Shown here: positions 23,501-37,400 of the stretch, one piece after another | How positions within the stretch are numbered: position 1 is the first letter of the stretch | Layout: each line of letters opens with the position of its first letter | NCBI GenBank assembly: GCA_964057225.1 | Contig: OZ059894.1 | Location: forward strand, 10,302,131-10,366,130 | DNA: 64,000 bases | Source of the DNA: Auanema rhodensis | Taxonomy: Eukaryota; Nematoda; Chromadorea; Rhabditida; Rhabditidae | Direction of reading: 5' to 3' | Position numbers and translations under genes: made by a program | Notes under the pieces: generated by a model | The model's database searches: none | What the model was told of the DNA's origin: nothing | What the model saw: only the letters and a program-made list of their open reading frames with translations

Positions 23501-24215
23501 TCTTCATGGTAATGGAGCTGGGAAATGAAGAAGACAGGATCAGATCAGAACATCGAAATATAAATCTTGATACTCTTGCGAGTAAGCTAGTATTGCCTAA
23601 TCTTGTTCCATTGTTTATGTACCACCTTGTCTTCTACTTTGAAACATGTGTAACCCCGGATGCCAGAGATCCAAATGAACATACAAGAGTAAGCTGAACC
23701 TGAGTATAATTTTTTAACTTCATGGTAATGGAGCTGGGAAATGAAGAAGACAGGATCAGATCAGAACATCGAAATATAAATCTTGATACTCTTGCGAGTA
23801 AGCTAGTATTGCCTAATCTTGTTCCATTGTTTATGTACCACCTTGTCTTCTACTTTGAAACATGTGTAACCCCGGATGCCAGAGATCCAAATGAACATAC
23901 AAGAGTAAGCTGAACCTGAGTATAATTTTTTAACTTCATGGTAATGGAGCTGGGAAATGAAGAAGACAGGATCAGATCAGAACATCGAAATATAAATCTT
24001 GATACTCTTGCGAGTAAGCTAGTATTGCCTAATCTTGTTCCATTGTTTATGTACCACCTTGTCTTCTACTTTGAAACATGTGTAACCCCGGATGCCAGAG
24101 ATCCAAATGAACATACAAGAGTAAGCTGAACCTGAGTATAATTTTTTAACTTCATGGTAATGGAGCTGGGAAATGAAGAAGACCTGATCAGATCAGATCA
24201 TCGAAATATAAATCT
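14555..24215 (+). repeat. Tandem satellite, 44 full units of 215/216 bp
   Basis: A head-to-tail array. A degenerate copy begins near 14555, 44 full units start at 14677 and every 215 or 216 bp to 23938, and a last unit is cut off about 60 bp in (24154-24215). Units differ at about seven recurrent positions only. The one-base length difference lies in the spacer (ttttttaactt versus tttttttctt or ttttttcctt). Each full unit has a 63-codon ATG-to-TGA frame (MVMELGNEEDRI...EHTRVS). Nearly all differences change the amino acid (R/K, L/I, P/S, A/T, P/L, L/P) and only one silent change is seen (gac/gat in the unit at 22428), so the frame shows no sign of protein-level constraint. The array lies between the 3' ends of two convergent genes. 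I treat it as satellite DNA. Confidence 0.95.
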
Positions 24216-24401
24216 TTTTTGAGTATGAACCGGAACGCAGTTGATAGTGGTGTGGACTACTGTAGACGATATTTTACTTAACGTAGGTATTATAATTTAT
24301 TTTATATTATATTGTTGCTATTTCAGTTGCATTCATGTTTATTGTGTACGACAGTTATAATAAAATCTTTATTCAATTTATCTTTGTTCATGATAAATAA
24401 G

Positions 24402-26237
24402 CTAAACACGTTGTGTAGATAGTTGCTTCACAATTAAATCCTTGAATTTGAAAAAAAAAGTTTGTAAAATTTAAGCAATATTACCTTAAGAGGTGTCAAC
24501 CTATTGAAGCCTGCAAGACCCAACGACCTCAACATCACAAGTGGTGTAAAATCAGTTCTATTTCAATTGAATGACTTTGTTAATTTTTAAAAAAAAACCT
24601 GTATAATCGATTAAGCCAGTCAATAGATACCATAACAGGTACATTATGCCTTTGCGCAATGGTATCGTATTCGGACAAGTAGGTTTGTAATCCTAAATTG
24701 TTTTGAAAATTAGATGACGGAATTTCAATCAATAAACCCCAGTCTGCTCCTTCATTATTGGCTTTTTCCATAACTTTCGCCAGTATTGTTACATCACTCC
24801 ATCCCAGATTAACACCTTGTCCTGCAAGTGGATGAACTCTATGAGCAGCATCACCGACAAGAGCAGCCCTTGTAGTAATGTAACTTAAATGCATACATAA
24901 AATATCAAAAAACGATTAGAGCACCTCTTAGCGTGCCCAAAACCGAGTGGGAAAGCTGCTCTAGTGTCAGACTGTAGTGATAGAATTTGGGGAGGTATTC
25001 CTCTATTTTGTTCCCAAGTAGTCGGACAAGCTCGAGAAAGTATAAAGAGGGTTTGGTTAACAAGGGGATTTTGATCTTCTTCCGTGAACTAAAGCGGAAT
25101 AAGAATAAAATTAGAGAGATGTAAAACTACCAATGCACGGTTAAGCTCATCGATGAACTCATCGGGCGAAATGGATGTGAGTCGCTTAGCTTCTTCCGAA
25201 CTTGTTGTCCAAACCAAGGATGAAACAGTGTCAGACAGTGGTAAAAGAGCAATCGGACCTAATTTAGAAAATCGTTGCCAAGCAATATCATTAGTGGTTC
25301 CCTGAAAATACTTCTAAACTAAAAGATTATGTAGTGAATCTACTTCAATATTCAATGTTGCTACAACTCCTGCTTGCTCGTAATTCCAACCAGTGTAGTC
25401 AACATCCATAGCTTCTCGGACTTTAGATTTGAATCCATCAGCACCAATCTATGGTAAGTATTACTCGTTGATATACTGTAACGACGCTTGCTATACCACT
25501 AAAGAAGTTAGAACTTTTTCTCCATCAGCTAATTCTACACTAGAAATATCGTGACTGTTATGCTGAGATGGCAACCTGAATTTAGTTTATTTTTGTATAT
25601 ATCCGAAGTATAATTAGCAACCTGCATTGCTTGACAGAAGCTCCTGTCCTAACTTCAACTGAATTCAAGGTTTGCAGTCTATCGAATAACGCGCCAACTA
25701 TAGCATCATTCTCAATAATATAAGCAATTTCTTAAGAAAACTTGATTATGAGCATTGAAATAAGAAAACTCTAAACAACCTTTATGTCTATCAGGCTGAT
25801 CAAATGAAATTTCCGCAGTTGAACAACTATCCAAAACATGGAGTTCAGATACTTTTTTAACTCTATATTTCTCTAATTGTTTCCATATATCAAGACCTAA
25901 ATTGTGAATTACTGGTAACGCTGTGTAGATGTATAACACAAACTTTTAAACAATTCTATAGAGGCAGGACTAACTGCTGATACACGGTTACTATGATATT
26001 CTGGAGTTTTCTTTGGTAAGCCACGTGGATGGCCACCTTCTAACAGAAGAATTTTTTTTTTTGACAAATTAGGATTTGATCCTATACATATTAAATAACT
26101 TAAATACTACTTGTTGTATTAATACCTAATGCACAAGCAAGAGCATTTCCAACCATTCCACCCCCAACTATAACAGCGTCATAATAGGAAGAACATCGAA
26201 TTTGATTTTTACAAGGCAAACCTTTTGCCAAAAGCAT
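24402..26237 (-). CDS. coq-6: Ubiquinone biosynthesis FAD monooxygenase COQ6
   Basis: COQ6 hydroxylates the coenzyme Q ring at C5 on the matrix face of the inner mitochondrial membrane. Visible: the Rossmann FAD motif near the N-terminus ([21 protein letters not shown]), the central DG motif ([12 protein letters not shown]), and the GD motif near the C-terminus ([21 protein letters not shown]), the hallmark of UbiH/COQ6 hydroxylases. The C-terminus ends [12 protein letters not shown]. The start [17 protein letters not shown] is preceded directly by tttttgtag, which fits a spliced leader site. The short, slightly basic N-terminus could act as a mitochondrial presequence. An AATAAA follows at 24367-24372. 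Introns are 40-60 nt. Only about 190 bp separate its stop from the satellite. Confidence 0.92.
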
Positions 26238-27066
26238 CTACAAATTTTTGTCTTGGATTATGATTTCATAGTACAGGCAACGTTTTAAGGATTCAGCCCT
26301 AATAATAAATAAATATTAATAAGAGATAGTAAATTTTATTAAAACTATAATTCTGAAGTAAAATCATGACAAGTTTTGAGCAACATCAATATGACAACCT
26401 AATATATATTTATATGTATTTATAAAAGAGACTAGTAATACTTATACTATATTTAAGAAGAAAAAAAACATTTGGACCATCACTTTCACGAATTTTCATT
26501 TTCATGACCAGGACCTTGAAAGATTTCGGCAAATTTGAAGAGAAATCATATGATCTTTGATAACTTCACATAATAATTCATTTGGAATAAACATTGATTG
26601 AAAGATGAAACTTCTCTTCATATCCGAAATTTCCGAGCAGGTCATAGGACATAGAAGATTAAAAATACTGTAAATGAATATTTGGACCAACTTACAACCC
26701 GTAAGCTATGCAAAAAAAGGTCTGAAACTACCTGAGAAAATCTAAAACGAAATAAAATTAAGGAAAAGTATGATCTAAACAACTGAAATATGATTCGAAG
26801 ACTAACTCCCAACTTATTCAGCTCGCTTACGTTATCTAGTTCCCCCTGCGAATACTTTCTCAAGGGCCAAAGATAAGAACATATTATTTAAGTTGTACTG
26901 TAAGCAAGCATAGGTAATCGAGAATACTGGAGAATGTTTCGAAAGACAACCCCCAAACAGTTTAAAGAGATGTTCTCTCTATATAATAATATTAAATCAG
27001 CTCTTAAAATAGATTCCGTTCTAAAGGTACAAAATATCCTAGCATCTATACTAATAACCAGTAGTT
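26238..27066 (-). other. Spacer between UCP4 and COQ6 with a possible small gene
   Basis: On the minus strand between about 26862 and 26502 several open blocks with plausible splice sites occur (AAC/gtaagcg...atatttcag, then gttgtaag...tttacag), ending with MKRSFIFQSMFIPNELLCEV...NLSRSWS and a stop at 26502. The first open block has no ATG in frame; the only nearby ATG (MFLSLALEKVFAGGTR) meets a stop at the donor. This may be a small unrecognised gene, a pseudogene or chance. No family is recognised. Confidence 0.25.
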
Positions 27067-28253
27067 CTAAAAGCTGGGAGCTCCAACTAAGGTTCTTATC
27101 TTCTCATAGGAAACCCAAAAAGTTAGAGACCATGGAGCCATGCGAATATAGGACGGAAGAAATCCCTTATACAAAGAGAAAAACCCTTCATACTTCACTA
27201 TTTTAACAAAACAGTCTATGCACCCATTGTATAGATGGACGTGGGTATTTTTCTTATGATCCCTGGAAAAAACAACAATTATTTCATGCTTCAAATTTCT
27301 ACCCAACATTTTAGCATCTAGCTCATGTCTAATTTGATCCATAAGCCTTGTTTTGACAACATCAGATGGTAAGGACACTATAGCAGCAGCTAATCCGGCA
27401 CATGATGAAGCCAAAGCATGTGTTACCCAATTATCCTTAATTTATCTTTCCCATTCCCTCTCTTTCAAAAAAAAATGAAATACCTTCATTGACCATTTAT
27501 CAACGAAATGGTGCTTAGCGAAATCATATGTTGCTATATCTGCCATATTTAGTAAAGCTGCTCTTTGACAATTTGGAATCCAGCCTAACCAAAGCCCAAA
27601 GAATCCTTGTGTTCTGTATAAACTTGTGAAACATTGCCAAGCTCCAGTATAACGTAGCGGCTGATTTTGTAGCTTTCGCAAACCTTCCATTTGCATTTGA
27701 ACCTGTAAAGCACAGTTCTATAAATTGATTGTTTCTTCTGCACATGCCTTGATTAAATCAGTAGGACTTGCAGCAAATTGAGCAATGAGACCTGATATAG
27801 CTCCACATATCATTGATTTCCACATAGGAAAAGATTTTTCGGTCTTAAAATTCACATATAATTCCAAATAAGAAATCACACATACAGCTCTATCGTAAAC
27901 AGAATCTCTAAGCAATTCATAAGCACCCATTCGAATTCCAGTATAAATATAGTGTCTGGTTATGGCAGGGCCAACTCCTGTCCATAAATTCATAGCTCCT
28001 TCTTTTCGAATAATATCATAAGTTACTTGGACCATTCCTATATTTAAAACATTCGTCGACAAAACGGTTAAGATATTTTATCACCTCCTTTTGTGTGTTT
28101 ATTTTTAGCTATTTGCAGCCTTGTTTTTGTAATATCTAGAGGGTACGTAACAGTTTCAGCGACTAGAGCTGCACTACATGATAAAAAATATTTTGTAGTG
28201 ATTTGTTGAAATCCGAAAACAGAATCATTCGAAGTTCCTACCCCCGCAGGCAT
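27067..28253 (-). CDS. ucp-4: Mitochondrial uncoupling protein 4 (SLC25A27 type)
   Basis: A six-span mitochondrial carrier of the inner membrane. The three signature repeats are visible: PLDITKTRLQI, SPTDLIKVQMQMEGLRKLQ and LPSDVVKTRLMDQ, the second being typical of UCP4 and UCP5. Further matches to UCP4 include WLGWIPNCQRAALLNMADIATYD and GFLPSYIRMAPWSLTFWVSYEKIR. The start MPAGVGTSNDS at 28253 is directly preceded by gtgtttcag, a good trans-splice acceptor; an ATG 9 bp upstream would lie across that acceptor. A 40-nt intron within the third repeat (MLG/gtagaaa...ttttccag) can be read through in frame, so an unspliced reading adds a false insert. The gene is head-to-head with TIMM50. UCP4 affects complex II and proton leak in worms; function here is by homology. 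Confidence 0.92.
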
Positions 28254-28679
28254 CTGAAACACTACATTTATGATATGTACATGATCATTAATCTATCGAA
28301 AGTCCAAGAAATAAGCGAAAACATATATTACAGCTTAACACTTGACTGAAGCAGGCATAATACCGTTTAATTAAAAATAGGTACGCCAAAATGAGCTTCA
28401 TCGCAGTTTCAAATGCGACCATAATTTGTGTTCTCACGATAATTTCTTAGAACAAGCAAGTTTAACTGTTTAGGTAAAGCATGCTTCTGCCTAGTTAATG
28501 CCCACATAACTAGATTAATAAAAAAAATAATACGCACTTTGTTTTCCAATACGGTTTATCCCCATGTTGATCCTGCTTTTGTTTGTATTCTGATGCATAG
28601 TGTATCTGGTTGCCCAATTTCCTTATGCAATCCATGATCAGACGTAGTTTTAAGAATTATTTTCTAGGTAGAAGCCAAG
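28254..28679. promoter_or_regulatory. Shared divergent promoter of UCP4 and TIMM50
   Basis: A 426-bp gap separates two divergent start codons for mitochondrial inner-membrane proteins. Trans-splice-like acceptors lie at both ends (gtgtttcag on the minus strand, ttttctag at about 28667 on the plus strand). No TATA box was recognised. Confidence 0.5.
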
Positions 28680-30439
28680 ATGCTTGTTAGACTAAGAGGG
28701 ACCCTTGCTGGATATAGAATCGTTAGAACACTTTGTGATGGTAAAGGATTTAAAAGTATTTTATCTGATAGTAGAGTAGTGAGTCCATTTGCTGATCCTA
28801 GAAGAAATAGAAAGGTAGGTTGATCTTGTCAAAACTGAAAAAAAAATTTTTTTTAGGCTCAGCCAATTTCTGAGAGAGAAATTTCTTCTAGTGTACAAGT
28901 TGAAGCAAAATTTGAACCTCCAAAAAATGAATTTGTTCCTCCTGTGAAGACTAGTGTCGTTCAGGAATCTGTGGAGGCAAGATAAGATATAATTTCGAAA
29001 AAAATTTTCCCTTTTCAGCCAAAAGTGGCGGTAAAAAAAGAAACCGAAACAGAGTCCAGTGATATCGATGCTCTCAAAGCATCACTCGAGAAATTGGAAC
29101 AATTATCAGCTGAGGCTAAGAACTCTGATAACAGTGGTAAAAGTAGCGGAGGCTCGGGCGAGGTACGGTTTTGTAGAATTTAATGTTAAATTCATGATTT
29201 TCATTCAGGAGTTCGATCATGAAGCTGAATCAGAGAAGAGAAGAAAGAGAATGGAACGGAATACAAAAATCACTGGAGCTGTCTTCTTTGGTGGTTCAAT
29301 TATTGGTTTCATATCGTTTTGCTTCTATTATGGTTAGAATTTCTTAATACATTTTATTATTGTCAATCTTTTCAGGAAGAGCTAAACGTGACGAGGAAGG
29401 TAATGTTATATCTGATGAGCATACAGGTAAACTGTTAGCTCCTCTTTACCGGATCTATGATGGCGTCTTCCAATGGAGAGATGTAAGTATTCGACTCTTT
29501 TTTCAGTATTTTCAAACAAATTGTTAAGTTTGTCGTTGAACCTGCTCGTGAAAAATTACTTCCCGACCCACTTGCTCCACCATATGTGCAACCAAAGTAT
29601 ACATTAGTCATTGAATTAAAGAATATTCTCGTAGCACCTGAATGGACTTATAAAACAGGATATAGGTATATCTGTGATTTTATTAAAATTCAATAATTTC
29701 TTGCTGATTCAAGATTCGCTAAGAGACCAGCATTAGATTACTTCTTAGATGTAATTGGTTATCCAAATTATGAGGCAAGTTGTTTAATTTAATTTTAATT
29801 ATGATCAAACTTAATTAAGGTTGTTATCTATACAAGTGAATCTGCTATGACTGCTATTCCTGTCATTGAGAGTATCGATCCCAAGCAAAGAATCATGTTC
29901 AAATTGTGCAGAGATTGCACGAAGTATGCTAATGGACATCATATCAAGGTTCGAAATTTATTTTATTTTCAAATTTTATTCAAATATTGTGTACATTTCA
30001 GGATTTGTCAAAATTGAATCGTGATCTATCTAAAGTTATTTTCCTCGAGTTTGACGGAAAATCTGGTCAATTAAATCCTGAAAACATGCTTCTTGTTCCT
30101 GAATGGAAGGGAAATATGGACGATACTTCTCTTGTTGATTTAGCTGAACTTCTGAAAAGTTTTATAATCATTCTTTACATTTTTTAAATTTGCTTCTTTT
30201 AGCAATTTACTTATCCGATGTGGACGATGTTCGTCCAACTATTCAGTACTATTCTCAATTCGACGATCCCGCTAAGGAATTCCGTAGAAGAGCAATGTAT
30301 TTAGCTGAACAGGTGTGACATATCTTTTTTTCATAATAAATTCAACTTTAATTAGGAGGAGAAAAAGAAATCCGAACCTGAAGAAGCTTCTGTCTTGAAA
30401 AAGTATTCCGGTGGATTGTTCGGTTTCCGAAGAAGGTGA
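28680..30439 (+). CDS. TIMM50: Mitochondrial import receptor TIMM50
   Basis: TIMM50 is the presequence receptor of the TIM23 translocase. Visible in order: a basic N-terminal presequence ([17 protein letters not shown]), a charged low-complexity linker, one membrane span ([21 protein letters not shown]), then the FCP1-like domain facing the intermembrane space ([65 protein letters not shown]). The phosphatase DxDx motif is replaced by IELKN, as in other TIM50 proteins, so catalysis is not expected. It ends LFGFRRR. Two AATAAA signals follow at 30442 and 30463. About nine exons with 30-60 nt introns. In C. elegans the counterpart is scpl-4. Confidence 0.93.
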
Positions 30440-32820
30440 AGAATAAACTGAATTCCGAACTTAATAAATCTCCTGTTCTATTCTATCATGAAATTTAGAT
30501 TTATTTCTTTATTTTACTTATGTTGGTGACATATTTGAAAACATATTGTATGGGTTATCCTTTGATCTAAAGTTGTAACCACAAATAGCATCTCGCTAGG
30601 GTTACCGTGACTCAAGCTGGGAACCGTCTCTATTGCTAGCTTAATTAGAGTATTCTAGATTTTTTGTTTTTTTTGACAGCTGTTTTAATACCCTTTAGTC
30701 ATTTCTTAAAAATTATTATTCTTTGTTGTTGTTGTTTCTTCATCTTTTAGTTGTTCAATAAAAGAGTTTTAATATATACACATATATATTCTTCAATGAG
30801 TATACAAGGATACCTCAATCCTATTTATTTATTTTTCATGAGATATTCATTTTTTGTTGTTGTTTGTGCATGTTTTTGTACCATCTACTTCCTTATAGCT
30901 TATCTTTTCATTCATGCTGGTTTCAATTTCCTTTACCGGAGCTTTGCATCCTTTGTCTTCGCACGGAAACATGAACTGTCGATTTTTAAAAAACACCAAA
31001 GCAATTGAATGTTCTCCGTATTTGTCATATCAAAAAACTTCTTTTCTTTTCCAGATTTTATAGGTTTTTTCTAATCCTCTCTATGTTTCGCTTTCAATCA
31101 GTCAATTAGTTTTTCTTCGTAGTTTTTCCTTGTGACTTGTAATGAAATTCATAATTAATACAGCATTCCTCTTCGTATTATTTACATTTCTCGTTTTCAA
31201 GATCTATTAGATTTATTTCAAAAAACTTTCGCTTTCTATATCCAATTCTCTTCTTTTTTTCACCACATATATGTGTACTCATATGTACCTAATTTAACTT
31301 TTTCATTAATACTAATCGACTTTTTTTTTCAGTTTCCTGTCATTAGCTACCTACATAGTTTTTTAATTCTGTTTATAACTATAAGTGTTATTAACCTTCT
31401 AGGTCAATTCAGCGTGGCATTGTATGATCGTCTGCTGACCAAATAGCATCCCTTAACCATGGTAAGCATTTTCATAATTTTATAAAAATAAATATTTTTT
31501 GAATTGTCTCTCTTCGAGTGTTTTCATCCGGTATTTTTCACTAATATTCAAAAAAGGAGGAATCAATAATAGGAGCCTATTATAAATATGATTCTAATTG
31601 TTCTCAGTCACAACAATACCTTTGAAGTGACCTCCTGGTCGTATTTACTTCTTATGTAACTTCTTCATATAGTTCGCCTGCTTGTCATCTATCTTCTTAA
31701 GCCTTGTATTTATCTTTCTTTCAATCGTCATAGCTAAGCCTCTCTTTATCTGACTGTATACAGGAGAAACGGGAGGAGGAGTTCTAGGGTGACGGGGGCT
31801 GACGAATGAACGGAGTATAATCCTCATCATTCGTCCTCGTGTTTCTCCCCCTCCCTGTGTTTTTAAGAAACAAGTACCGTCTCCACTCTGAATCTGTCAC
31901 ACTCCTAAGATGTCATCATCTTTCTAACATGATCCTGCTTTTGTCTTGGATGAATGATCCCGATCCGGTCATATTTATCATTGACTTGAAGGAGATTCCT
32001 TTCATTACTCCTAGTATATCTTTCCACTTTTCTTTCTTCTTCATTTCATCATTCGTTTCCCCGTAGTTGCAAATTCAGCTCTAGGGAGTAGAATCATGGC
32101 CATTCGACCATCGTCCTTTTCTGTCTCCCAGTTTTCTTGCAATTCTTCTCTTACATATCATTCGCGATTTTAATTAATTTCCATTCACTGTTTTATTAAT
32201 ATCAAACCTTGCTGTTAGCCATTTGCAGTTTTCGATTTTTCTCTCCAAAACTATATTTATATACTGATGAGAACAACTTCTCAGCCGAAGTTTTCACTCT
32301 TGTGAAACAATTTAAGTAAACAACTTGTAGATCGGGCCTGAAAAGGTTCTTTTTCTCCTTATAAGTATTTATTCACTTCTTTCCATCTTTTTGCATATTC
32401 AATAGAAAAACACAAGGAGAGTAAGAGTTGTAGTACTAGCGACAAGGTATAAGACGTAGTGAGTGATAGAGCATAGAGTTTCTCATTCAATATCGCACAT
32501 CCGCATCTGAATTTTTAATTTCCACCATGCAAATCATCATTAAATCCATACTGACACTCTCGCCGCAGGCTTGTTTTGTAAATATTTGATTTTAGTTTGA
32601 TAACATGAGGAAAACGCCAGTTTTGAAAATATGGTTTTGCGAATCCCATTTGCTCAAACAGTCTAGTTTTCCGATTTAAAGTATTGATCGTTTTTGTGTC
32701 TGTTGAAAACTGCGGAAAAAATATCAATTGTCTCATATTAAAAGTCGAAAAACCAAACTTTACACTTTTTACGTGAAAAAGTTCTTGAAATAACCTTCAA
32801 TGTTGCAGAAGTTTGTACTA
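30440..32820. other. Intergenic between TIMM50 and QPCT
   Basis: About 2.4 kb, mostly T-rich. A candidate upstream exon of QPCT lies at 31403-31461. A minus-strand frame at 31645-31830 (61 codons, basic, ending MKKLHKK) is in a slightly GC-richer patch but has no family match or splice support. Nothing else is supported. Confidence 0.45.
31403..31461 (+). other. Candidate upstream QPCT exon ending exactly in ATG
   Basis: An exon-like segment lies between an acceptor (aaccttctag, or aattcag 10 bp further) and a good donor (ATG/gtaagc). Joined to the acceptor before QPCT (atgttgcag at about 32808) it would read ATG-AAG-TTT-GTA-CTA-ATG-AAG, in frame with the QPCT signal peptide. The implied intron of about 1.35 kb is long for this genome. 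A spliced leader joined at the same acceptor is the alternative. Confidence 0.35.
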
Positions 32821-34432
<1,612 letters not shown>

Positions 34433-37400
34433 TTTTGTATTTTGTTACTTTCTACAGGTTCAGATGTGTATTTCACAATTTATGTTCTTCTAATTGCATC
34501 AAAGGTTCCATACACTGAAAGATACTTTTTGTATTTAATAATATATATTATATTCTCTTTTCATTTTTATTATCGCCAATTAATACTTTTCTTAATATTC
34601 ACTAATTATATTAATTAAATTTTCCTTTTTCGTTTTACTCTTTATATAATCCTTCTCTCCCTTTCTAGTTCTATTTTCTTCACTTCTCTTTGTTTATAAA
34701 ACGAAAGGCGGGTTTGCCAGCTTGATTTTCCCTAAGAACTTTTATTATCTAGTTTCTTGGTATCTGCTTTACATTAATTCCGAATTTTACCTGAGAATAT
34801 TTCAAAATGTTAAAAATTTCTGTCATTGTTTCTCAAGGAATAAAGATTTACCTATAATTTCAATGCCTCTCTTCTTTGTTTAACATGTACTTTTCGGTTC
34901 CAGATCAGTGCATGATACTATGTAGTGAAGAAATCTTTTTTCTTTAATTAATATTATTATTATTGAAATAATATCTTAGTAGTACCCGTGGGGCTTGGTT
35001 CATGCACCTAATGTATTGCCTGTCTTCAACATTCGATGCTCATATTTCCGCTTGCTGAAACATGCTAACCCTGGAAATCTGGGCAATCATCCCGGAAAAA
35101 TCTCAGAGAACTTACTTCCTAGAATTATGACCTCGAAATCATTTACTTTGGCTATAAGTTTATTGGCCGGAAAGTCAAATGACATTTCCAAGGTAAATTT
35201 ACGAAACATCAAGTTCTCAAAATGGGAAAAGAAGAAAAAAGCTCTGTTCCCTTATATGCTTTTTCAAGTTTTCTGAGGAAAACTTCAATGGATCAATGAT
35301 GAAAAACGTTATCCTGGCTGAAATTTCCGAAAAGTTTTGGAACGTCAAGTGAGAATCGAATTCCGTTCATTAACCGGAAAACGTTCTCTTCTTTCTTGTT
35401 GACTTTGCTGAATTCAACTTGTATGAATATAATCTGTTCATTGTCTAAATACATATGAGGATGATGATGATGATGAATATTGAATATCTCATTGTATATT
35501 TAGAATTCAAAACATTTGTCAAATCAATAGGTTCTGTTGGCTCAAAGTTCACCCGTAAGATTGAGTGGACAATGATAAATCTCTTTAGCAATAAACAAAT
35601 GTATTAAAAGCTTAAAAGTTTGACCTTCGAGGGCGGGAAATCTTAGCACATTAGCAAAGAATCCTCTTCTTTATCCATACTTCAATGAATTTTCATTTTC
35701 TCTCTCTCTGTCTGTCTTTGAAGTTTCATGGAAACTATAAGTTTGTTTTTGACATTTTTGAAATTCACATAAACATCTTCAGAAATCTTCACTTTGCTTC
35801 ATTCCTTTCACCAAAAAATGTTGCCATGTTCATGTGAAAATGCATTGAATTTGAAATCTTGTCAAAATTAATATTATTAATATGTGATGGCTTCGTGAAA
35901 GTGGAAAACTATGAAACTAAAGCTCATGCCTCCTGAGACTAAGGAAAGGAAGACGAGCTTGTGGGAGATCACAAAAAGGGCAAATGAGAGAATGAGTGAA
36001 GGTTATTATTCTGCAGGCGGTGCCACGATGATGGGCTCATCTGGACCGGCCCTTTATTGCAAGTCAACTACGAGCATGCTAAACTCTGGTTATACCTTTC
36101 TACCTCTCCATGTTCATTCCCTATCTCTTCTGGAACTTATATATATAGCCTACTCCAGCAGTTGTCCAGCATTGTCTTTGCAGAGATCATTCGACAGAGA
36201 TTATAGAGCATTGCCAATATTGGAATCCGTTTTCTTAGCGAAGTGTGCAAATAGTACGCCTGCGGCAGCCCCATGTTTCAATTTAATCCACATTTCTTGG
36301 AAGAAATCAAAAACTCTTATGAATATTCGTTTAAATTCTTTATTTTAAATTGTTCAAATAGAACTTAGTTAAGTTCTCTTGCAAAGAAAATAAGTTTTTA
36401 ATAATAAAACTGATCGAATATGAGCTAGAAGGACATGTTTTAATGTCAATTTTTATGTTATTTCTATGTTTCCGTCTAATTATTCCGTCTGAACACTTTC
36501 GATTTGAGTTCAAATCTGAATTTCCTTTTCGCATTGCATAATGCTCACAGGGTTTGTTCATCAACATCAGAAAGCTGGATGTTGAAATATCTCTTCACTC
36601 CTTCCTGAGCTCAAACATTGTGTCATTTCCTTCGAAACTAAAAAAATGTTTTTTCTTGCGGAAGTGGTTGAATGCTTTTAAAGAAAGATAAAGAGAGAGA
36701 CCCAGAAAGAGAGAGAGAGATAGATAGATAGAGAGAGAAGCTAGATAAGAAAACATGATAGCATCATCACGATTTGGATGCTTGTAGCATATCTTCAGGT
36801 GTCCTTCTTCGTCACATCCATGCATATACGTAATGAAGCCGACTGCTTACTGGCTGCTGGCTCATCCCTCCCCTTTTTCACTATTTCGTTGTTTTTTCTT
36901 GTGATTTCGTTAAAGTTTTCTCATTATTACAGTTGTTTTTGTCGTTTTGCCTTTCTATTTTCTATAAAAATTTGATAAAATATGTTAAAAAAACAAAGTC
37001 ATCACGAAGGTTATATGGTTAAGTAATTTTGTATAAAAAATTAATTATTTATATAGTTGACGTCTTTGGATGAAGTTATTCCATTCTAAATATGTTTAAT
37101 AGTAAACCTTTGCTTGCAAAAATAATAATTATTCTTATAATTATTAATATTCTCATCTGTATGTAAATAAAATTCTCGAATTTTTTAATTTCCATCTTTA
37201 TCGTTTTCCATTCCAAAAAAAAACTCTTTTATCCGGTTATATGTACGTTTTTAAGCCAATTTTCTGTTTTCACTCTTCATAACAATAAATTTTGACAAAT
37301 CTCCTTTATAAGCCATTAAACTCGAATGATTTTGACTATAGATGAAGCACCTGAGGATGTGTAAAGGCGTGAGTGAATGTGGTGCTTGTATGTGCTTTCT

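Noticed and set aside
14677-24129. 44 separate small protein genes in the satellite
   Set aside because: The variant sites are nearly all amino-acid changing, there is no promoter or ribosome context, and homogenised satellite units would share any open frame.
14555-24215. CRISPR array
   Set aside because: Units are 215 bp with no short direct repeat and unique spacers, and the DNA is eukaryotic.
26934-27206. Plus-strand 90-codon frame over UCP4
   Set aside because: Antisense to clear mitochondrial carrier coding sequence.
28254-28262. UCP4 start at 28262 (MFQMPAG)
   Set aside because: This ATG spans the tttcag acceptor; the ATG at 28253 directly after the acceptor is preferred.
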